Below are positions 18,015-26,799 of a DNA stretch of 64,000 nt, in pieces. A program made the translations under genes and the position numbers. The notes under the pieces are model-generated. The model did not search any database and was not told the DNA's origin. It worked only from the letters and a program-made list of their open reading frames with translations. The stretch is taken from positions 1,674,001-1,738,000 of the forward strand of contig NZ_BNED01000005.1 of the NCBI RefSeq assembly GCF_016755875.1, read 5' to 3'. The DNA comes from Streptomyces spororaveus (GTDB taxonomy: Bacteria; Actinomycetota; Actinomycetes; Streptomycetales; Streptomycetaceae). Within the stretch, counting starts at the first letter, position 1; every line of letters starts with the position of its first letter.

Positions 18015-19286
18015 TCAGGCGAAATGCCCTCCCGACCGCTCGTTCCGCCGCTCGTTCCGCCGCTCGTTCCGCGCCGTCCCCGGCCCGTCCGACGGCTGGA
18101 TCCGGAACGAGCCGGTCACCACGCGCGAGACACCGGGCACGGTCACCGAGCGGGCCCAGACCGACAGCAGGACCGGCAGCGCCAGGTAGCCGAAGCGGCC
18201 CGCCGGGGCCAGGAGGAAGGCCAGCGTGAGGCCGAGGGCGAGGCGGTCGGCCGCGGCCACCACCGTACGCGGCGGCCGCGCGAGCAGGGAGAGGGCCACC
18301 ACGAGGCCTCCCGCCAGCAGCAGCCCTACGGTCAGGCACCAGCCCCAGGAGCCCAGTTCGGCCAGCAGACGACCGGGCAGCGGGCTGCTCGCCGGGGTCG
18401 GCACCTGCGCCCGTCCCGTGGGGAAGGCGAACACCTGCCGCCAGAGCTCGGCCGGCTGGAGCAGCGCCGCCGGCAGCACCAGCAGCGCCGTGCCGCCGGC
18501 CGCCACCAGAGCGCAGCGCACCGCGGGCCGGCCGCCCCGGCAGGCCGCGAGCAGGGCGACGGCCACCGCGACCGCGGGCAGCGCCGTCCACTTCAGGGCG
18601 CAGGCCCCGGCGAGGGCCGCCCCGGCCAGGACGGGCCGCCCGGTGGCGGCGGCCGCCAGCGCGAGGCAGCAGAGCCCGGACAGCGGCAGGTCCACCCCGC
18701 TCACCACCAGGGGCAGGGCCACCACCGGCGAGGCGACCAGGAGGGGCAGCAGGCCGCCCGGCCCACCGTGCCGCCCACCGCTCGGCCCCCCGCCCAGCAG
18801 CCTCCGGGCCGACCACAGGCACCCGAACAGTGCGGCGGCGCACCAGATCCGGGCGTCCCCCAGCAGCCGCACCACCCAGCCGTCACCACCGGCGTCACCT
18901 CCGAGCAGCGCCCGCGGTACGCCGAGCAGGGCCATGCCCGGCAGGTAGGGGGTGTACTCCCCGACCACCGCGGGCTCGTCGACGTAGAGCCGGCCGGACT
19001 CCAGCAGGAGCCGTCCGGACCGTTCCACGACCGTCACCTCGGACTGCCCCTGGCCGGTCAGGACCAGCCACAGCAGCGGTACGGCCACGGCGCCCACCAG
19101 GGCGGCGGCGAGCGCCACGCGACGGCGGCCGAGAGCGGTGGCCACCGCGGCCCCGAGGTATCCGGCGGCGGCGCAGCATCCCCACAACCGGTGCGGCGCC
19201 AGGGAGGAGAGCATCGGGAAGGACAGCGCCCACGCGGCGGCGCACAGCCAGCCGGTGGTCCACCGGGCGGTACGGGAAAAGGTCAT
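18015..19286 (-). CDS. GT87/DUF2029-like polyprenyl-phosphate-dependent glycosyltransferase, membrane protein
   Basis: 423-aa protein with about ten hydrophobic helices, resembling the GT-C fold DUF2029/GT87 mannosyltransferases of actinobacteria that use lipid-linked mannose outside the membrane. Supporting parts are the N-terminal helix pair, the loop SGRLYVDEPAVVGEYTPYLPG (a periplasmic loop with acidic residues) and the CALKWTALPAVAVAV segment. Start ATG 19286 removes an Arg/Pro-rich 37-residue extension. The C terminus is soluble and ends in a three-fold NERR repeat encoded by 12-base tandem units. A terminator separates it from metG upstream. The acceptor is unknown. Confidence 0.62.
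   Translation of the reverse strand: MTFSRTARWTTGWLCAAAWALSFPMLSSLAPHRLWGCCAAAGYLGAAVATALGRRRVALAAALVGAVAVPLLWLVLTGQGQSEVTVVERSGRLLLESGRLYVDEPAVVGEYTPYLPGMALLGVPRALLGGDAGGDGWVVRLLGDARIWCAAALFGCLWSARRLLGGGPSGGRHGGPGGLLPLLVASPVVALPLVVSGVDLPLSGLCCLALAAAATGRPVLAGAALAGACALKWTALPAVAVAVALLAACRGGRPAVRCALVAAGGTALLVLPAALLQPAELWRQVFAFPTGRAQVPTPASSPLPGRLLAELGSWGWCLTVGLLLAGGLVVALSLLARPPRTVVAAADRLALGLTLAFLLAPAGRFGYLALPVLLSVWARSVTVPGVSRVVTGSFRIQPSDGPGTARNERRNERRNERSGGHFA
18037..18072. repeat. three tandem copies of a 12-bp unit
   Basis: CGCTCGTTCCGC is repeated three times without change (18037-18048, 18049-18060, 18061-18072). It lies in the 3' end of the glycosyltransferase gene and encodes repeated Asn-Glu-Arg-Arg. 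Copy number may vary between strains. Confidence 0.9.
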
Positions 19287-19390
19287 GGCCCCATTCCAGC
19301 CGCGCGGCCCGGCCCGGTCTGCACAGCCAGGTGGACGGTTCGCGGTGGGGTTTCCCCTACCGGGGCAGCCCGGCCGGCGGGCATGCGGAA

Positions 19391-19418
19391 GGGGCACGAC
19401 CCCACCGGGTCGTGCCCC
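19391..19418 (-). terminator. terminator after metG
   Basis: Perfect 12-bp stem (GGGGCACGACCC with GGGTCGTGCCCC) and four-base loop, 38 bases after the metG stop on the minus strand and about 105 bases before the next gene. There is no clear T run, as is usual for strong stems in Streptomyces. Confidence 0.8.
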
Positions 19419-19456
19419 TCACTCGCTTGTCACTCGGCCCGCGGGGGCCTCGGGGC

Positions 19457-21172
19457 TCAGGCCTCCGGGCTGCCGCCGAACCGCTCGCGGTAGGACTCCA
19501 GGTCCTCCTCGGTGACCCGCGCGAACAGCACCGGCGGCACGGTGAACGGGGTGCCGGCCGCGACGGCGTCCAGGGACCGGGCCTGCTCCGGGGTGATCCA
19601 CGTGGCGGTGTCGTCGGCGAGCGCGAACGAGGAGCGCATGGCGCGCGCCGAGGCCGGGATGAACGGCTCGGAGACCACCGAGTAGAGGTGGATGAGGTTC
19701 ATCGCGGTGCGCAGGGTGAGCGCAGCGCCCTCCAGGTCGGTCTTGACCTCCAGCCAGGGGGCCTTCTCGTCCAGGTACGCGTTTCCGGCCGACCACAGGG
19801 CACGCAGGGCGGCCGCGGCCTTGCGGTACTGGAGGGCGTCCATGTGTCCCTCGTACTCGGCCAGCAGCGCGGCGATCTGCTCGCCGAGCTTGGCCTCGGC
19901 CTCGCCGGCGGGGGAGCCCGCGGGGACCTCGTCGCCGAACTTCTTGCGGGAGAAGGTCAGTACGCGGTTGACGAAGTTGCCGAGGGTGCCGCCGAGGTCC
20001 TTGTTGACCGTGGTGGTGAAGTGCTCCCACGTGAAGGACGAGTCGTCGGACTCCGGCGCGTTGGCGATGAGGAAGTAGCGCCAGAAGTCGGCCGGGAGGA
20101 TCTCCAGCGCGTGGTCGGTGAAGACGCCGCGCTTCTGCGAGGTGGAGAACTTGCCGCCGTAGTACGTCAGCCAGTTGAAGGCCTTGACGTAGTCGACCTT
20201 CTTCCACGGCTCGCGGGTGGCCAGCTCGGTGGCGGGGAACATCACCGTGTGGAACGGGACGTTGTCCTTGGCCATGAACTGGGTGTAGCGGACGTCCTCG
20301 GCCTCGTACCACCACGACTTGTAGTCGCGGTTCGCCGGGTCCAGGTCGGCCCACTCCTTGGTCGAACCGATGTACTCGATCGGGGCGTCGAACCAGACGT
20401 AGAAGACCTTGCCCTCGGCGGCGAGCTCGGGCCAGGTGTCGGCCGGGACCGGGACACCCCAGTCGAGGTCACGGGTGATGGCGCGGTCGTGCAGGCCCTC
20501 GGTCAGCCACTTGCGGGCGATGGAGGAGGCGAGCTGCGGCCACTCCTCCTCGTGCTCGGCGACCCAGGCCTCCACCTCGTGCTGGAGCTTGGACTGCAGG
20601 AGGAAGAGGTGCTTGGTCTCGCGGACCTCCAGCTCGGTGGAGCCGGAGATGGCCGAGCGGGGCTCGATCAGGTCCGTGGGGTCCAGGACGCGGGTGCAGT
20701 TCTCGCACTGGTCGCCGCGGGCCTTGTCGTAGCCGCAGTGCGGGCAGGTGCCCTCGACGTAGCGGTCCGGCAGGAAGCGGCCGTCGACGGGCGAGTACAC
20801 CTGCCGGATCGCGCGCTCCTCGATGAAGCCGTTCTCCTGGAGCTTGCGCGCGAAGTGCTGGGTGATCTCGCGGTTCTGAGCGGAGGAGCTGCGGCCGAAG
20901 TAGTCGAAGGACAGCTCGAAGCCGTCGTAGACCGCCTTCTGGGCGTCGTGGGCCTGCGCGCAGAACTCGGCGACCGAGATACCGGCCTCCTTGGCGGCGA
21001 GTTCGGCGGGGGTGCCGTGCTCGTCGGTGGCGCAGATGTAGAGGACGTCGTGGCCGCGCTGGCGGAGGTACCGGGAGTACACATCCGCCGGAAGCATCGA
21101 CCCGACCATGTTGCCCAGGTGCTTGATCCCGTTGATGTACGGAAGCGCGCTGGTGATCAGGTGTCGAGCCAT
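19457..21172 (-). CDS. metG: methionyl-tRNA synthetase
   Basis: Charges tRNA-Met in the cytoplasm. The class I HIGH motif appears as [13 protein letters not shown] (residues 9-21), the KMSKS loop as KFSTSQKRG, and the zinc knuckle as [20 protein letters not shown] 21172 is chosen because family members begin with the LITSALPY strand within the first few residues; an in-frame ATG at 21205 is less likely. GGAG lies ten bases upstream. Length 571 aa matches the monomeric MetG type without a C-terminal tRNA-binding extension. It stands alone between a terminator and a 377-base divergent region. Confidence 0.97.
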   Translation of the reverse strand: MARHLITSALPYINGIKHLGNMVGSMLPADVYSRYLRQRGHDVLYICATDEHGTPAELAAKEAGISVAEFCAQAHDAQKAVYDGFELSFDYFGRSSSAQNREITQHFARKLQENGFIEERAIRQVYSPVDGRFLPDRYVEGTCPHCGYDKARGDQCENCTRVLDPTDLIEPRSAISGSTELEVRETKHLFLLQSKLQHEVEAWVAEHEEEWPQLASSIARKWLTEGLHDRAITRDLDWGVPVPADTWPELAAEGKVFYVWFDAPIEYIGSTKEWADLDPANRDYKSWWYEAEDVRYTQFMAKDNVPFHTVMFPATELATREPWKKVDYVKAFNWLTYYGGKFSTSQKRGVFTDHALEILPADFWRYFLIANAPESDDSSFTWEHFTTTVNKDLGGTLGNFVNRVLTFSRKKFGDEVPAGSPAGEAEAKLGEQIAALLAEYEGHMDALQYRKAAAALRALWSAGNAYLDEKAPWLEVKTDLEGAALTLRTAMNLIHLYSVVSEPFIPASARAMRSSFALADDTATWITPEQARSLDAVAAGTPFTVPPVLFARVTEEDLESYRERFGGSPEA

Positions 21173-21549
21173 CCTCGGATGCTCCATTTCCTCTGTGCGG
21201 TGCAACGTGACGTGACGGATTGTGAATGCGGTTCATCGTATCGAACCGCCGAAAGACCACGCGCCGCATTTGTTCGTGGGTGGACGTAACGCAAAAGCGA
21301 GGGCAGTGACCTCTCCGTCACGGCCCTCGCGATCAGGCCCATGTTACAGCCGGACCGCGGCGCACCCGACCGGCGTCCACTGCGGCACCGGCAGCGGGCA
21401 TATGCATACGTGCTGGCTGGAGCCGCGGGTGATCGAGATCGATCACGAGCCGATCATCCACGACGTATTGCTTCCAGGTTTCTTCTCTGCGCCCTCCGAG
21501 TGCGCCCGCGCTGCTTTCCTGTTCAGCGCACAGGGGAGGAGGTGGAGCG
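21173..21549. other. 377-base divergent region between metG and a sigma factor gene
   Basis: No clear gene. It holds an inverted repeat GCGGTTC-N8-GAACCGC (21228-21234 and 21243-21249) 55-80 bases upstream of metG, overlapping a TACGAT that could be a minus-strand -10 box. It also holds a minus-strand terminator-like hairpin (21297-21330), and just before that a possible 42-codon minus-strand frame (GTG 21461 to TGA 21333). The strong ribosome site GGGAGGAGGTGGAG precedes the sigma gene on the plus strand. I see no T-box element (no conserved AGGGUGG-like loop). Confidence 0.5.
21297..21330 (-). terminator. minus-strand hairpin with T run upstream of metG
   Basis: Arms 21297-21310 and 21317-21330 pair over 14 positions with a single A-G mismatch (GCGAGGGC...GTGAC), leaving a six-base loop. 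On the minus strand it is followed directly by TTTTGCG. It lies between metG and any upstream minus-strand promoter, with no certain gene ahead of it, so it is either the end of a small minus-strand transcript or an element in the metG leader. Confidence 0.6.
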
Positions 21550-22224
21550 GTGAACGATGGCGGACCGGAGGAGTCCGGTGGGGCCGTGGGGCTGCCGAGC
21601 CGGCGTCGGCAGCCGACTCCCATGAGCCAGTGGGATCCGACGGCGCGCCTTTCGTACTGGGCCTTCCACACCAACCGGCGGCCGGCGTACATGCGCTTCG
21701 CGTATCTGCAGCTGGGCTCCGACGCGGCGGCGGAGGCGGCGGTGGACGCCGCCTTCGACTCGATCATGGGCGAGTGGCTGCGGATGCTGCACATGGACCG
21801 GCTCGACGCCTACGCCTGGACCGTCCTCAAACACTGCCTGGCCGACCGGCAGCGCAGGCGCCATCCGTGGCAGCAGCGGCCCGAGCCGATGGACATCAGC
21901 GCCTTCGAGGCCGCCCTCAAGGAGGCCCACGCCGACCAGTACGAGGTCCTGACCGACACCATCCGCTTCTACTCCGCCGTCTCCCGGCTCGCGGAGCGGC
22001 AACGCGACGCCGTACTCCTGCGGTACGGGCTCCAGTGCACCCCCGGCGAGGCCGCCGCCGTGATGGGCGTGGACGAGGCCACGGTCCGCTCCTACCTCGG
22101 ACAGGCCCACCGGCGGCTCGCCCGCCTGCTCGCCGCGTCCGCCGGGTCACCGGAACCGGCGGAGCCACCGGAAGCACAAGAAGCACAAAAAGCACCGGAT
22201 TCTCCTGAATCAGCCGAATCATGA
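21550..22224 (+). CDS. sigma-70 family (ECF-like) RNA polymerase sigma factor
   Basis: 224-aa regulator. Region 4 is clear at about residues 140-200: LAERQRDAVLLRYGLQCTPGEAAAVMGVDEATVRSYLGQAHRRLARLL. Region 2 is divergent (AYMRFAYLQLGSDAAAEAAV, then LDAYAWTVLKHCLADRQRRR). GTG 21550 has a strong AGGAGGTGGAG site. The last 25 residues are an Ala/Pro/Glu tail. The next gene overlaps by four bases (ATGA), so the two are co-translated. That partner is not a typical anti-sigma factor but a protein with an IclR-type domain. Confidence 0.8.
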   Translation: MNDGGPEESGGAVGLPSRRRQPTPMSQWDPTARLSYWAFHTNRRPAYMRFAYLQLGSDAAAEAAVDAAFDSIMGEWLRMLHMDRLDAYAWTVLKHCLADRQRRRHPWQQRPEPMDISAFEAALKEAHADQYEVLTDTIRFYSAVSRLAERQRDAVLLRYGLQCTPGEAAAVMGVDEATVRSYLGQAHRRLARLLAASAGSPEPAEPPEAQEAQKAPDSPESAES

Positions 22225-24083
22225 GGCGCTACGAACGGCAGGAGCGACAGGACGGCGACCCGATCCCCCGCCCCCTGGCCGAGCTCCTCGCCCGGGCGGG
22301 CGTCCGCGACCGCTACCGGCACTACGACCTCGGCGCCGCCGAGGCCCGTCTGCTGCGCGCCACACCGCACCCTCCCGCCTCCGGACACCGCGCCCGGCGG
22401 CGGTCGGTGCACGGCTGGAGCGACCCCGCCCGGGACTGCCCGCTCGACGCCGAACGGGCCCGGCGCGATCTCAAGGCCGTCTGCCTCGCCTCCGCGTGCG
22501 CGCCCAAGGCCGGGGCGCACCTCGACTCCTTCCTCGCCGACGGACACACCGACCTGGCCGGTGCCGTCGTCTTCGGCTGCCTGCTGCACCTGGCCGGGCT
22601 GCGCGAAGGAGCCCGCTTCTGGTGGCAGTTCGCCGCCGGGTCCGGGAGCCCGCGGACCTCCGCGGCCGCGTACTGCCTCTTCCTCGACCACTCACGGCGC
22701 GGCGAGCACCACGACGCCCGGCACTGGGCGCGCGAGCTGGGCCGGCGCGGCTTCCGGCCGGGCGGCCGACGCGATCTGCGGGAGGTCCGGCTGTGCACGC
22801 AGGCGGCCGTGCTGCGCCACGTCGACCAGCTGGAGGATCCCGACCTGGGCCCGGTGCCCCTGCCGAGGCCCGGGCTGTCCGGGGTGCTGGCGGCGTTCCT
22901 GCCGCAGCCCGTCACCGTGTCCGTCTCGGCGCCGCGGCAGGTGGCCACGCTCCGCCCGGCCGCCGGACCGCTGCGCCATCCCGCGCTGACGGCGGCGCAC
23001 CGCGGGACCGCCACCCGGGCCGGAACGAGCCGGGCCCTGACGGAGGCGCACCGCGCGCTGGCGGTCGTACGCGTCCTGGAACGGCACCCGTTGGGAGTCC
23101 GGGCGGCCCAGCTCGCCCGGGAGTCCGGCCTCGCCGAGGGGGAACTGCGGCCCCTGCTGGCCATGCTGTGCGAGGAGGAGTACGCGCTGCGCCCGGCCCT
23201 CGGGGTGTACGGGCGCGGCCCCGCCCTGGACCGGCTCGCCGCCCCCGGCGGTCACGGCCTGGCCGGGCAGCTCCAGCGCACGCTGGCCCTGGCCCGGGAC
23301 AGCGCGGGCGCCGCGGTGTACCTCAGCCGGTACGCCGAGGGCGAGGTCCGGATCACGCAGATGGCGGACGGGCCCGCGACCCCGCCCGTGCGGGAGTGGG
23401 TGGACTTCCGGGCCGCCGCGCACGCCAGCGCGGTCGGCAAGTGCCTGCTGACCCAGCTCGACCACGACCGCCGCGCCGACCACGTGGCCCGGCACCGGCC
23501 CGCGCGGCTCACCCCGCGGACGATCACCGACAGCCGGGTCCTGTTCAGCGCCCTGGACGCGGTGGCTCCGGGGGCGCCCGTGTTCGACCTGCGCGAGTAC
23601 GCCCCGGGGGTCGTCTGCTCGGCGGTCCCGATCTCCGCCGGGGACGCCGCCGGGAGCCTCGCGCTCTCACTGCCCGCGTCGCACGCCCACCGGCTGGGCG
23701 CGGCGACCGAGACCTTGCGTCGCAAGGCCGTTCCCGTGCTCCTGGCGCTGCTCCTGACGGGCGCGATCCCGCCGGACGCCCCGGACGCGGAGCCGTCGCC
23801 GCAGGCGCCGCCCGACCCGGCGCAGGCGCCGGTCACCCCGGAGACCCTGCGCCACCTGCGCCGCCTCTTCCGGACCCCGCTGACCGGCACGACGGCCACC
23901 CCGGGCGGCCCGCACCTGGTCAGCGACACGGGAAGTGCCGCCGCCTACCTCTTCGAACCGGCGGTGGACGGCGAACACCCCCGCCTGGCCCTCCCCCACA
24001 CCTTCACCCCGCTCGCTCCGGGCACTCTCGCGACCCCGACGGGGCTCACCCCGCCGCCGGGCCTGACCGTCCTGGGCATGTGA
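22221..24083 (+). CDS. sigma-coupled protein: helical N-terminal domain plus IclR-type HTH and effector domain
   Basis: 620-aa protein. Residues 1-220 are helical and unassigned (KAVCLASACAPKAGAHLDSFL; a TPR-like look around 105-175). Residues about 272-330 look like an IclR winged helix (LGVRAAQLARESGLAEGELRPLLAML). Residues about 340-515 are an IclR effector-binding domain: VRITQMADGP, the diagnostic RAAAHASAVGKCLL, and DLREYAPGVVCSAVPIS. A Pro-rich stretch and a short C-terminal domain follow. The start overlaps the stop of the sigma gene (ATGA), arguing that the protein acts with that sigma, perhaps as a ligand-sensing modulator. A hairpin at 24084-24101 follows the stop at once. Confidence 0.7.
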   Translation: MRRYERQERQDGDPIPRPLAELLARAGVRDRYRHYDLGAAEARLLRATPHPPASGHRARRRSVHGWSDPARDCPLDAERARRDLKAVCLASACAPKAGAHLDSFLADGHTDLAGAVVFGCLLHLAGLREGARFWWQFAAGSGSPRTSAAAYCLFLDHSRRGEHHDARHWARELGRRGFRPGGRRDLREVRLCTQAAVLRHVDQLEDPDLGPVPLPRPGLSGVLAAFLPQPVTVSVSAPRQVATLRPAAGPLRHPALTAAHRGTATRAGTSRALTEAHRALAVVRVLERHPLGVRAAQLARESGLAEGELRPLLAMLCEEEYALRPALGVYGRGPALDRLAAPGGHGLAGQLQRTLALARDSAGAAVYLSRYAEGEVRITQMADGPATPPVREWVDFRAAAHASAVGKCLLTQLDHDRRADHVARHRPARLTPRTITDSRVLFSALDAVAPGAPVFDLREYAPGVVCSAVPISAGDAAGSLALSLPASHAHRLGAATETLRRKAVPVLLALLLTGAIPPDAPDAEPSPQAPPDPAQAPVTPETLRHLRRLFRTPLTGTTATPGGPHLVSDTGSAAAYLFEPAVDGEHPRLALPHTFTPLAPGTLATPTGLTPPPGLTVLGM

Positions 24084-24101
24084 CCGGTGCGGACGCACCG
24101 G
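24084..24101 (+). terminator. terminator-like hairpin after the IclR-domain gene
   Basis: CCGGTGC (24084-24090) pairs with GCACCGG (24095-24101) across a four-base loop, starting directly after the stop codon. No T run follows, so termination is inferred from position. Confidence 0.5.
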
Positions 24102-24119
24102 ACCGGGAACGCAGAAGAA

Positions 24120-24138
24120 CCCCACACGATGTGTGGGG
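24120..24138. terminator. bidirectional terminator between the IclR-domain gene and tRNA-Leu
   Basis: CCCCACAC-GAT-GTGTGGGG hairpin, eight base pairs. On the minus strand it follows the tRNA by ten bases and leads into TTCTTCT; on the plus strand it leads into CTCTTGCTTG. It probably ends the tRNA transcript and any read-through from the left. Confidence 0.75.
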
Positions 24139-24148
24139 CTCTTGCTTG

Positions 24149-24233
24149 TGTCCGAGGGGGGACTTGAACCCCCACGCCCGATAAAGGGCACTAGCACCTC
24201 AAGCTAGCGCGTCTGCCATTCCGCCACCCGGAC
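24149..24233 (-). tRNA. tRNA-Leu (anticodon GAG)
   Basis: Read on the minus strand from 24233. The acceptor stem GTCCGGG pairs with CTCGGAC (one G-T), the D arm holds GGCGGAATGGCAGACGC, the anticodon stem CTAGC/GCTAG encloses TTGAGGT with GAG at positions 34-36, then a long variable arm of the leucine type and the T arm GGGGGTTCAAGTCCCCC. CCA is not encoded. It decodes CUC and CUU, and is not the bldA-type UUA tRNA. Confidence 0.95.
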
Positions 24234-24363
24234 TAGGTGGTCGGCCCCGGTTTCCCGCGGCGACATGGACAACAATAGCAAAGGATCGGCGGGGTTCCGA
24301 CCACTTATCGGGGCGGTGATCCTCCGCCACGCCGGGCTGACCTGCACGCATGCGCCGACGGCC

Positions 24364-24388
24364 GTAGCGAGACGTCGCGTCTCGCTAC
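24364..24388. promoter_or_regulatory. 25-bp palindrome upstream of the LtrA gene
   Basis: GTAGCGAGACG-TCG-CGTCTCGCTAC: eleven-base arms match perfectly around a three-base centre. It lies 100 bases upstream of the LtrA start. The right arm runs into TACTGT (24386-24391), which fits a TANNNT -10 box. Size and symmetry suit a TetR-type operator; no regulator gene is adjacent. Confidence 0.55.
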
Positions 24389-24487
24389 TGTCGGGGGCGC
24401 CGGGGCGCTTCCGGATCCTGATACGGGGTGGACAGCGGGAGAGCCGGGCTGTCGGATGGCTGCGCACACATCCGGGGGGAGCCGCGC

Positions 24488-25654
24488 ATGGAATCCGAGC
24501 ACCGCGTCAGCACGCTGGAGCTGTTCTTCGACCTCGTCTTCGTCTTCACCATCACGCAGTTGACGGTGCTTCTGGCGGACGACCTGAGCCCGCGGGGCGC
24601 GGGGCAGGTGGTACTGATCTTCACCGTCCTGTTCTGGATGTACGGGGGTTACGCACACCTGACCAACCAGGTGCCGCCGGACCGGACGGTCCGGCGGGTG
24701 CTCCTCATGCTGGCCATGGGGGCGTTCCTGGTGTGTGCGCTGGCCGTGCCGACCGCGTTCGGCGCCGGCGGGATCGCCTTCGGCCTGGGGTACGTGTTCG
24801 TGGTCCTCGTGCACAGCGCCCTCTACACGCAGGCGCACGGGTTCGGAGTGCTCTGGTTCGCGCTCCCCAACATGCTGTGCGCGCTGTCGGTGCTGGCCGC
24901 CGGGTTCTTCGACGGGCCGCCCGCCTGGGGGCTGTGGATGCTCGCCCTGCTGATCCAGTTCGCCGTGCCGCAGCTGGTGCAGCGGGTGGCGGCGAGCGGG
25001 CCGGAGCCCGCCGAGGCCGTGACCGCGGTGACGACCGTCAGCGACCAGCTCGGCGGCATGAGCTCCGGGCACCTCGTGGAGCGGCACGGGCTCCTGCTGA
25101 TCATCGTCTTCGGCGAGTCCGTCATCGCCATCGGCATCGGGACCGGCTCACTGCCGCTGTCCCCGGGGATCGCCGGGGGCGCCTTCCTCGCGCTCGCCGT
25201 CGCGTCGGCGCTCTGGTGGATGTACTTCGTGCGCGACGAGGGCCGGGCCGAGGAGGTCTTCGCCGAGACGCCGCCCGAGAACCGCTTCAAGCTGGCGATG
25301 CTCGCCTACTACTACGCGTTCCTGCCCATGCTGCTCGGGATCGCCGCCTTCGCGGCCGGCGTCAAGAAGACCATCGGGCACCTGGGCGAGCACCTGCACA
25401 CCGGCCCGGCACTCGCCCTCGCGGGCGGGGTCGCCGTCTACCTCGCCGGTGACCTGGCCTTCCGGGCCGTCCTCGGGATCGGCCCGGCCCGGTTCCGGGC
25501 AGCGGCGCTGGTGCTCGTCCTGGCGACGGTCCCGGTCGGCACGGGCGCCTCCGGGCTCTGGCAGCTGGTGGCGCTCGTCGTCGTGCTGCTGGGGACGCTG
25601 GGAGCCGAGGTCCGCTGGACCCCGGGCTGCACCGCGACGCCTACGGGCAGCTGA
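24488..25654 (+). CDS. LtrA-family (low temperature requirement A) membrane protein
   Basis: 388-aa protein with ten or more hydrophobic helices. The family hallmark near the start is plain: RVSTLELFFDLVFVFTITQL (residues 6-25). Later parts are ILLIIVFGESVIAIGIG-like (LLLIIVFGESVIAIGIGTG) and SALWWMYFVRDEGRAEEVF. LtrA was named from Listeria cold growth, but its activity is unknown. ATG 24488 follows GGGGGGAG; in-frame starts further up lie in the palindrome-bearing leader. It converges on the FabH-like gene with a 14-base overlap of the 3' ends. Confidence 0.88.
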   Translation: MESEHRVSTLELFFDLVFVFTITQLTVLLADDLSPRGAGQVVLIFTVLFWMYGGYAHLTNQVPPDRTVRRVLLMLAMGAFLVCALAVPTAFGAGGIAFGLGYVFVVLVHSALYTQAHGFGVLWFALPNMLCALSVLAAGFFDGPPAWGLWMLALLIQFAVPQLVQRVAASGPEPAEAVTAVTTVSDQLGGMSSGHLVERHGLLLIIVFGESVIAIGIGTGSLPLSPGIAGGAFLALAVASALWWMYFVRDEGRAEEVFAETPPENRFKLAMLAYYYAFLPMLLGIAAFAAGVKKTIGHLGEHLHTGPALALAGGVAVYLAGDLAFRAVLGIGPARFRAAALVLVLATVPVGTGASGLWQLVALVVVLLGTLGAEVRWTPGCTATPTGS

Positions 25655-26582
25655 TGACCTGGCCGGCGTAGGAGAGGTTGCCACCGAAGCCGAAGAGCAG
25701 CACCGGTGCGCCGGAGGGGATCTCGCCGCGCTGGACCAGCTTCGACAGGGCCATCGGGATGCTGGCGGCCGAGGTGTTGCCGGACTCGACGACATCGCGG
25801 GCGACGACGGCGTTGACGGCCCCGATCTTCGCGGCGAGGGGCTCGATGATCCGCAGGTTCGCCTGGTGGAGGACGACCGCGGCCAGGTCCTCCGGGGTGA
25901 TCCCGGCCTTCTCGCACACCTTGCGGGCGAGCGGAGGGAGCTGGCTGGTGGTCCAGCGGTAGACGGACTGGCCCTCCTGGGCGAAGACAGGCGGCGAGCC
26001 CTCGATCCGGACCGCGTTGCCCATCTCCGGGACCGAACCCCACAGCACCGGGCCGATGCCCGGCTCCTCGCAGGCCTCGACGACGGCCGCGCCCGCTCCG
26101 TCGCCGGTGAGCACGCAGGTGGTGCGGTCGCTCCAGTCGGTGATCTCGGTCATCTTGTCGGCACCGATGACCAGGGCGCGGGTGGCGGAGCCGGCCCGGA
26201 TGGCGTGGTCGGCGGTGGCCAGGGCATGGGTGAAGCCCGAGCAGACGACGTTGATGTCCATCACGGCCGGGCCGCCGCCCATGCCCAGCTTGGCGGCGAC
26301 GCGCGCGGCCATGTTGGGCGAACGGTCGATCGCGGTCGACGTGGCGACCAGCACCAGGTCGATGTCGTCCGGGGTCAGGCCGGCGCCGGCCAGCGCCTTG
26401 CCCGCGGCCTGGTAGGCCAGCTCGTCCACCGGTTCGTCCGGACCCGCCATGTGGCGCGTGCGGATGCCGACGCGGGACCGGATCCACTCGTCGGTGGTGT
26501 CGACCATGGCCGCGAGGTCCTCGTTGGTGAGCACTTTCGCGGGCTGGTAGTGCCCTAGCGCCACCACGCGTGAACCTGTCAT
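25641..26582 (-). CDS. beta-ketoacyl-ACP synthase III (FabH-like)
   Basis: Condensing enzyme of the thiolase fold that joins acyl-CoA and malonyl-ACP. The catalytic triad is visible: Cys114 in VVCSGFTHA, His239 in [10 protein letters not shown] and Asn269 in [10 protein letters not shown]; the C-terminal [13 protein letters not shown] is also typical. ATG 26582 gives 313 aa, close to the usual 320-340; a GGGGGGA lies upstream. It is not inside a fatty acid operon (no FabD, ACP or FabF beside it), so it may be a secondary KAS III for specialised or branched acyl starters rather than the housekeeping enzyme. Confidence 0.9.
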   Translation of the reverse strand: MTGSRVVALGHYQPAKVLTNEDLAAMVDTTDEWIRSRVGIRTRHMAGPDEPVDELAYQAAGKALAGAGLTPDDIDLVLVATSTAIDRSPNMAARVAAKLGMGGGPAVMDINVVCSGFTHALATADHAIRAGSATRALVIGADKMTEITDWSDRTTCVLTGDGAGAAVVEACEEPGIGPVLWGSVPEMGNAVRIEGSPPVFAQEGQSVYRWTTSQLPPLARKVCEKAGITPEDLAAVVLHQANLRIIEPLAAKIGAVNAVVARDVVESGNTSAASIPMALSKLVQRGEIPSGAPVLLFGFGGNLSYAGQVISCP

Positions 26583-26799
26583 GGGCGGGGTCCCCCCTTG
26601 TACGGAAGTCAGGATCACCCAGCTTTGCCTGCTACTGGTGGGTACGTGTGCGTGTGACCCGACAGGATTCCGGCCCCGGATTTTGGAGCTTCCCGAGGAT
26701 CCACCTGCCGGGGGCGTCGCGGGAAGCGGAACCGGGACAATGAGCTTGTCGGACACCGGCGGGAACAGAAGCGAGAACAGAAGGGGTGGGCTGATCACC

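Noticed and set aside
15227..18229. 1000-codon plus-strand frame opposite the kinase-MFS fusion
   Set aside because: No motifs, composition of an antisense GC-rich frame.
21173..21549. T-box riboswitch controlling metG
   Set aside because: No T-box sequence or specifier-loop arrangement could be recognised; only an isolated hairpin with T run.
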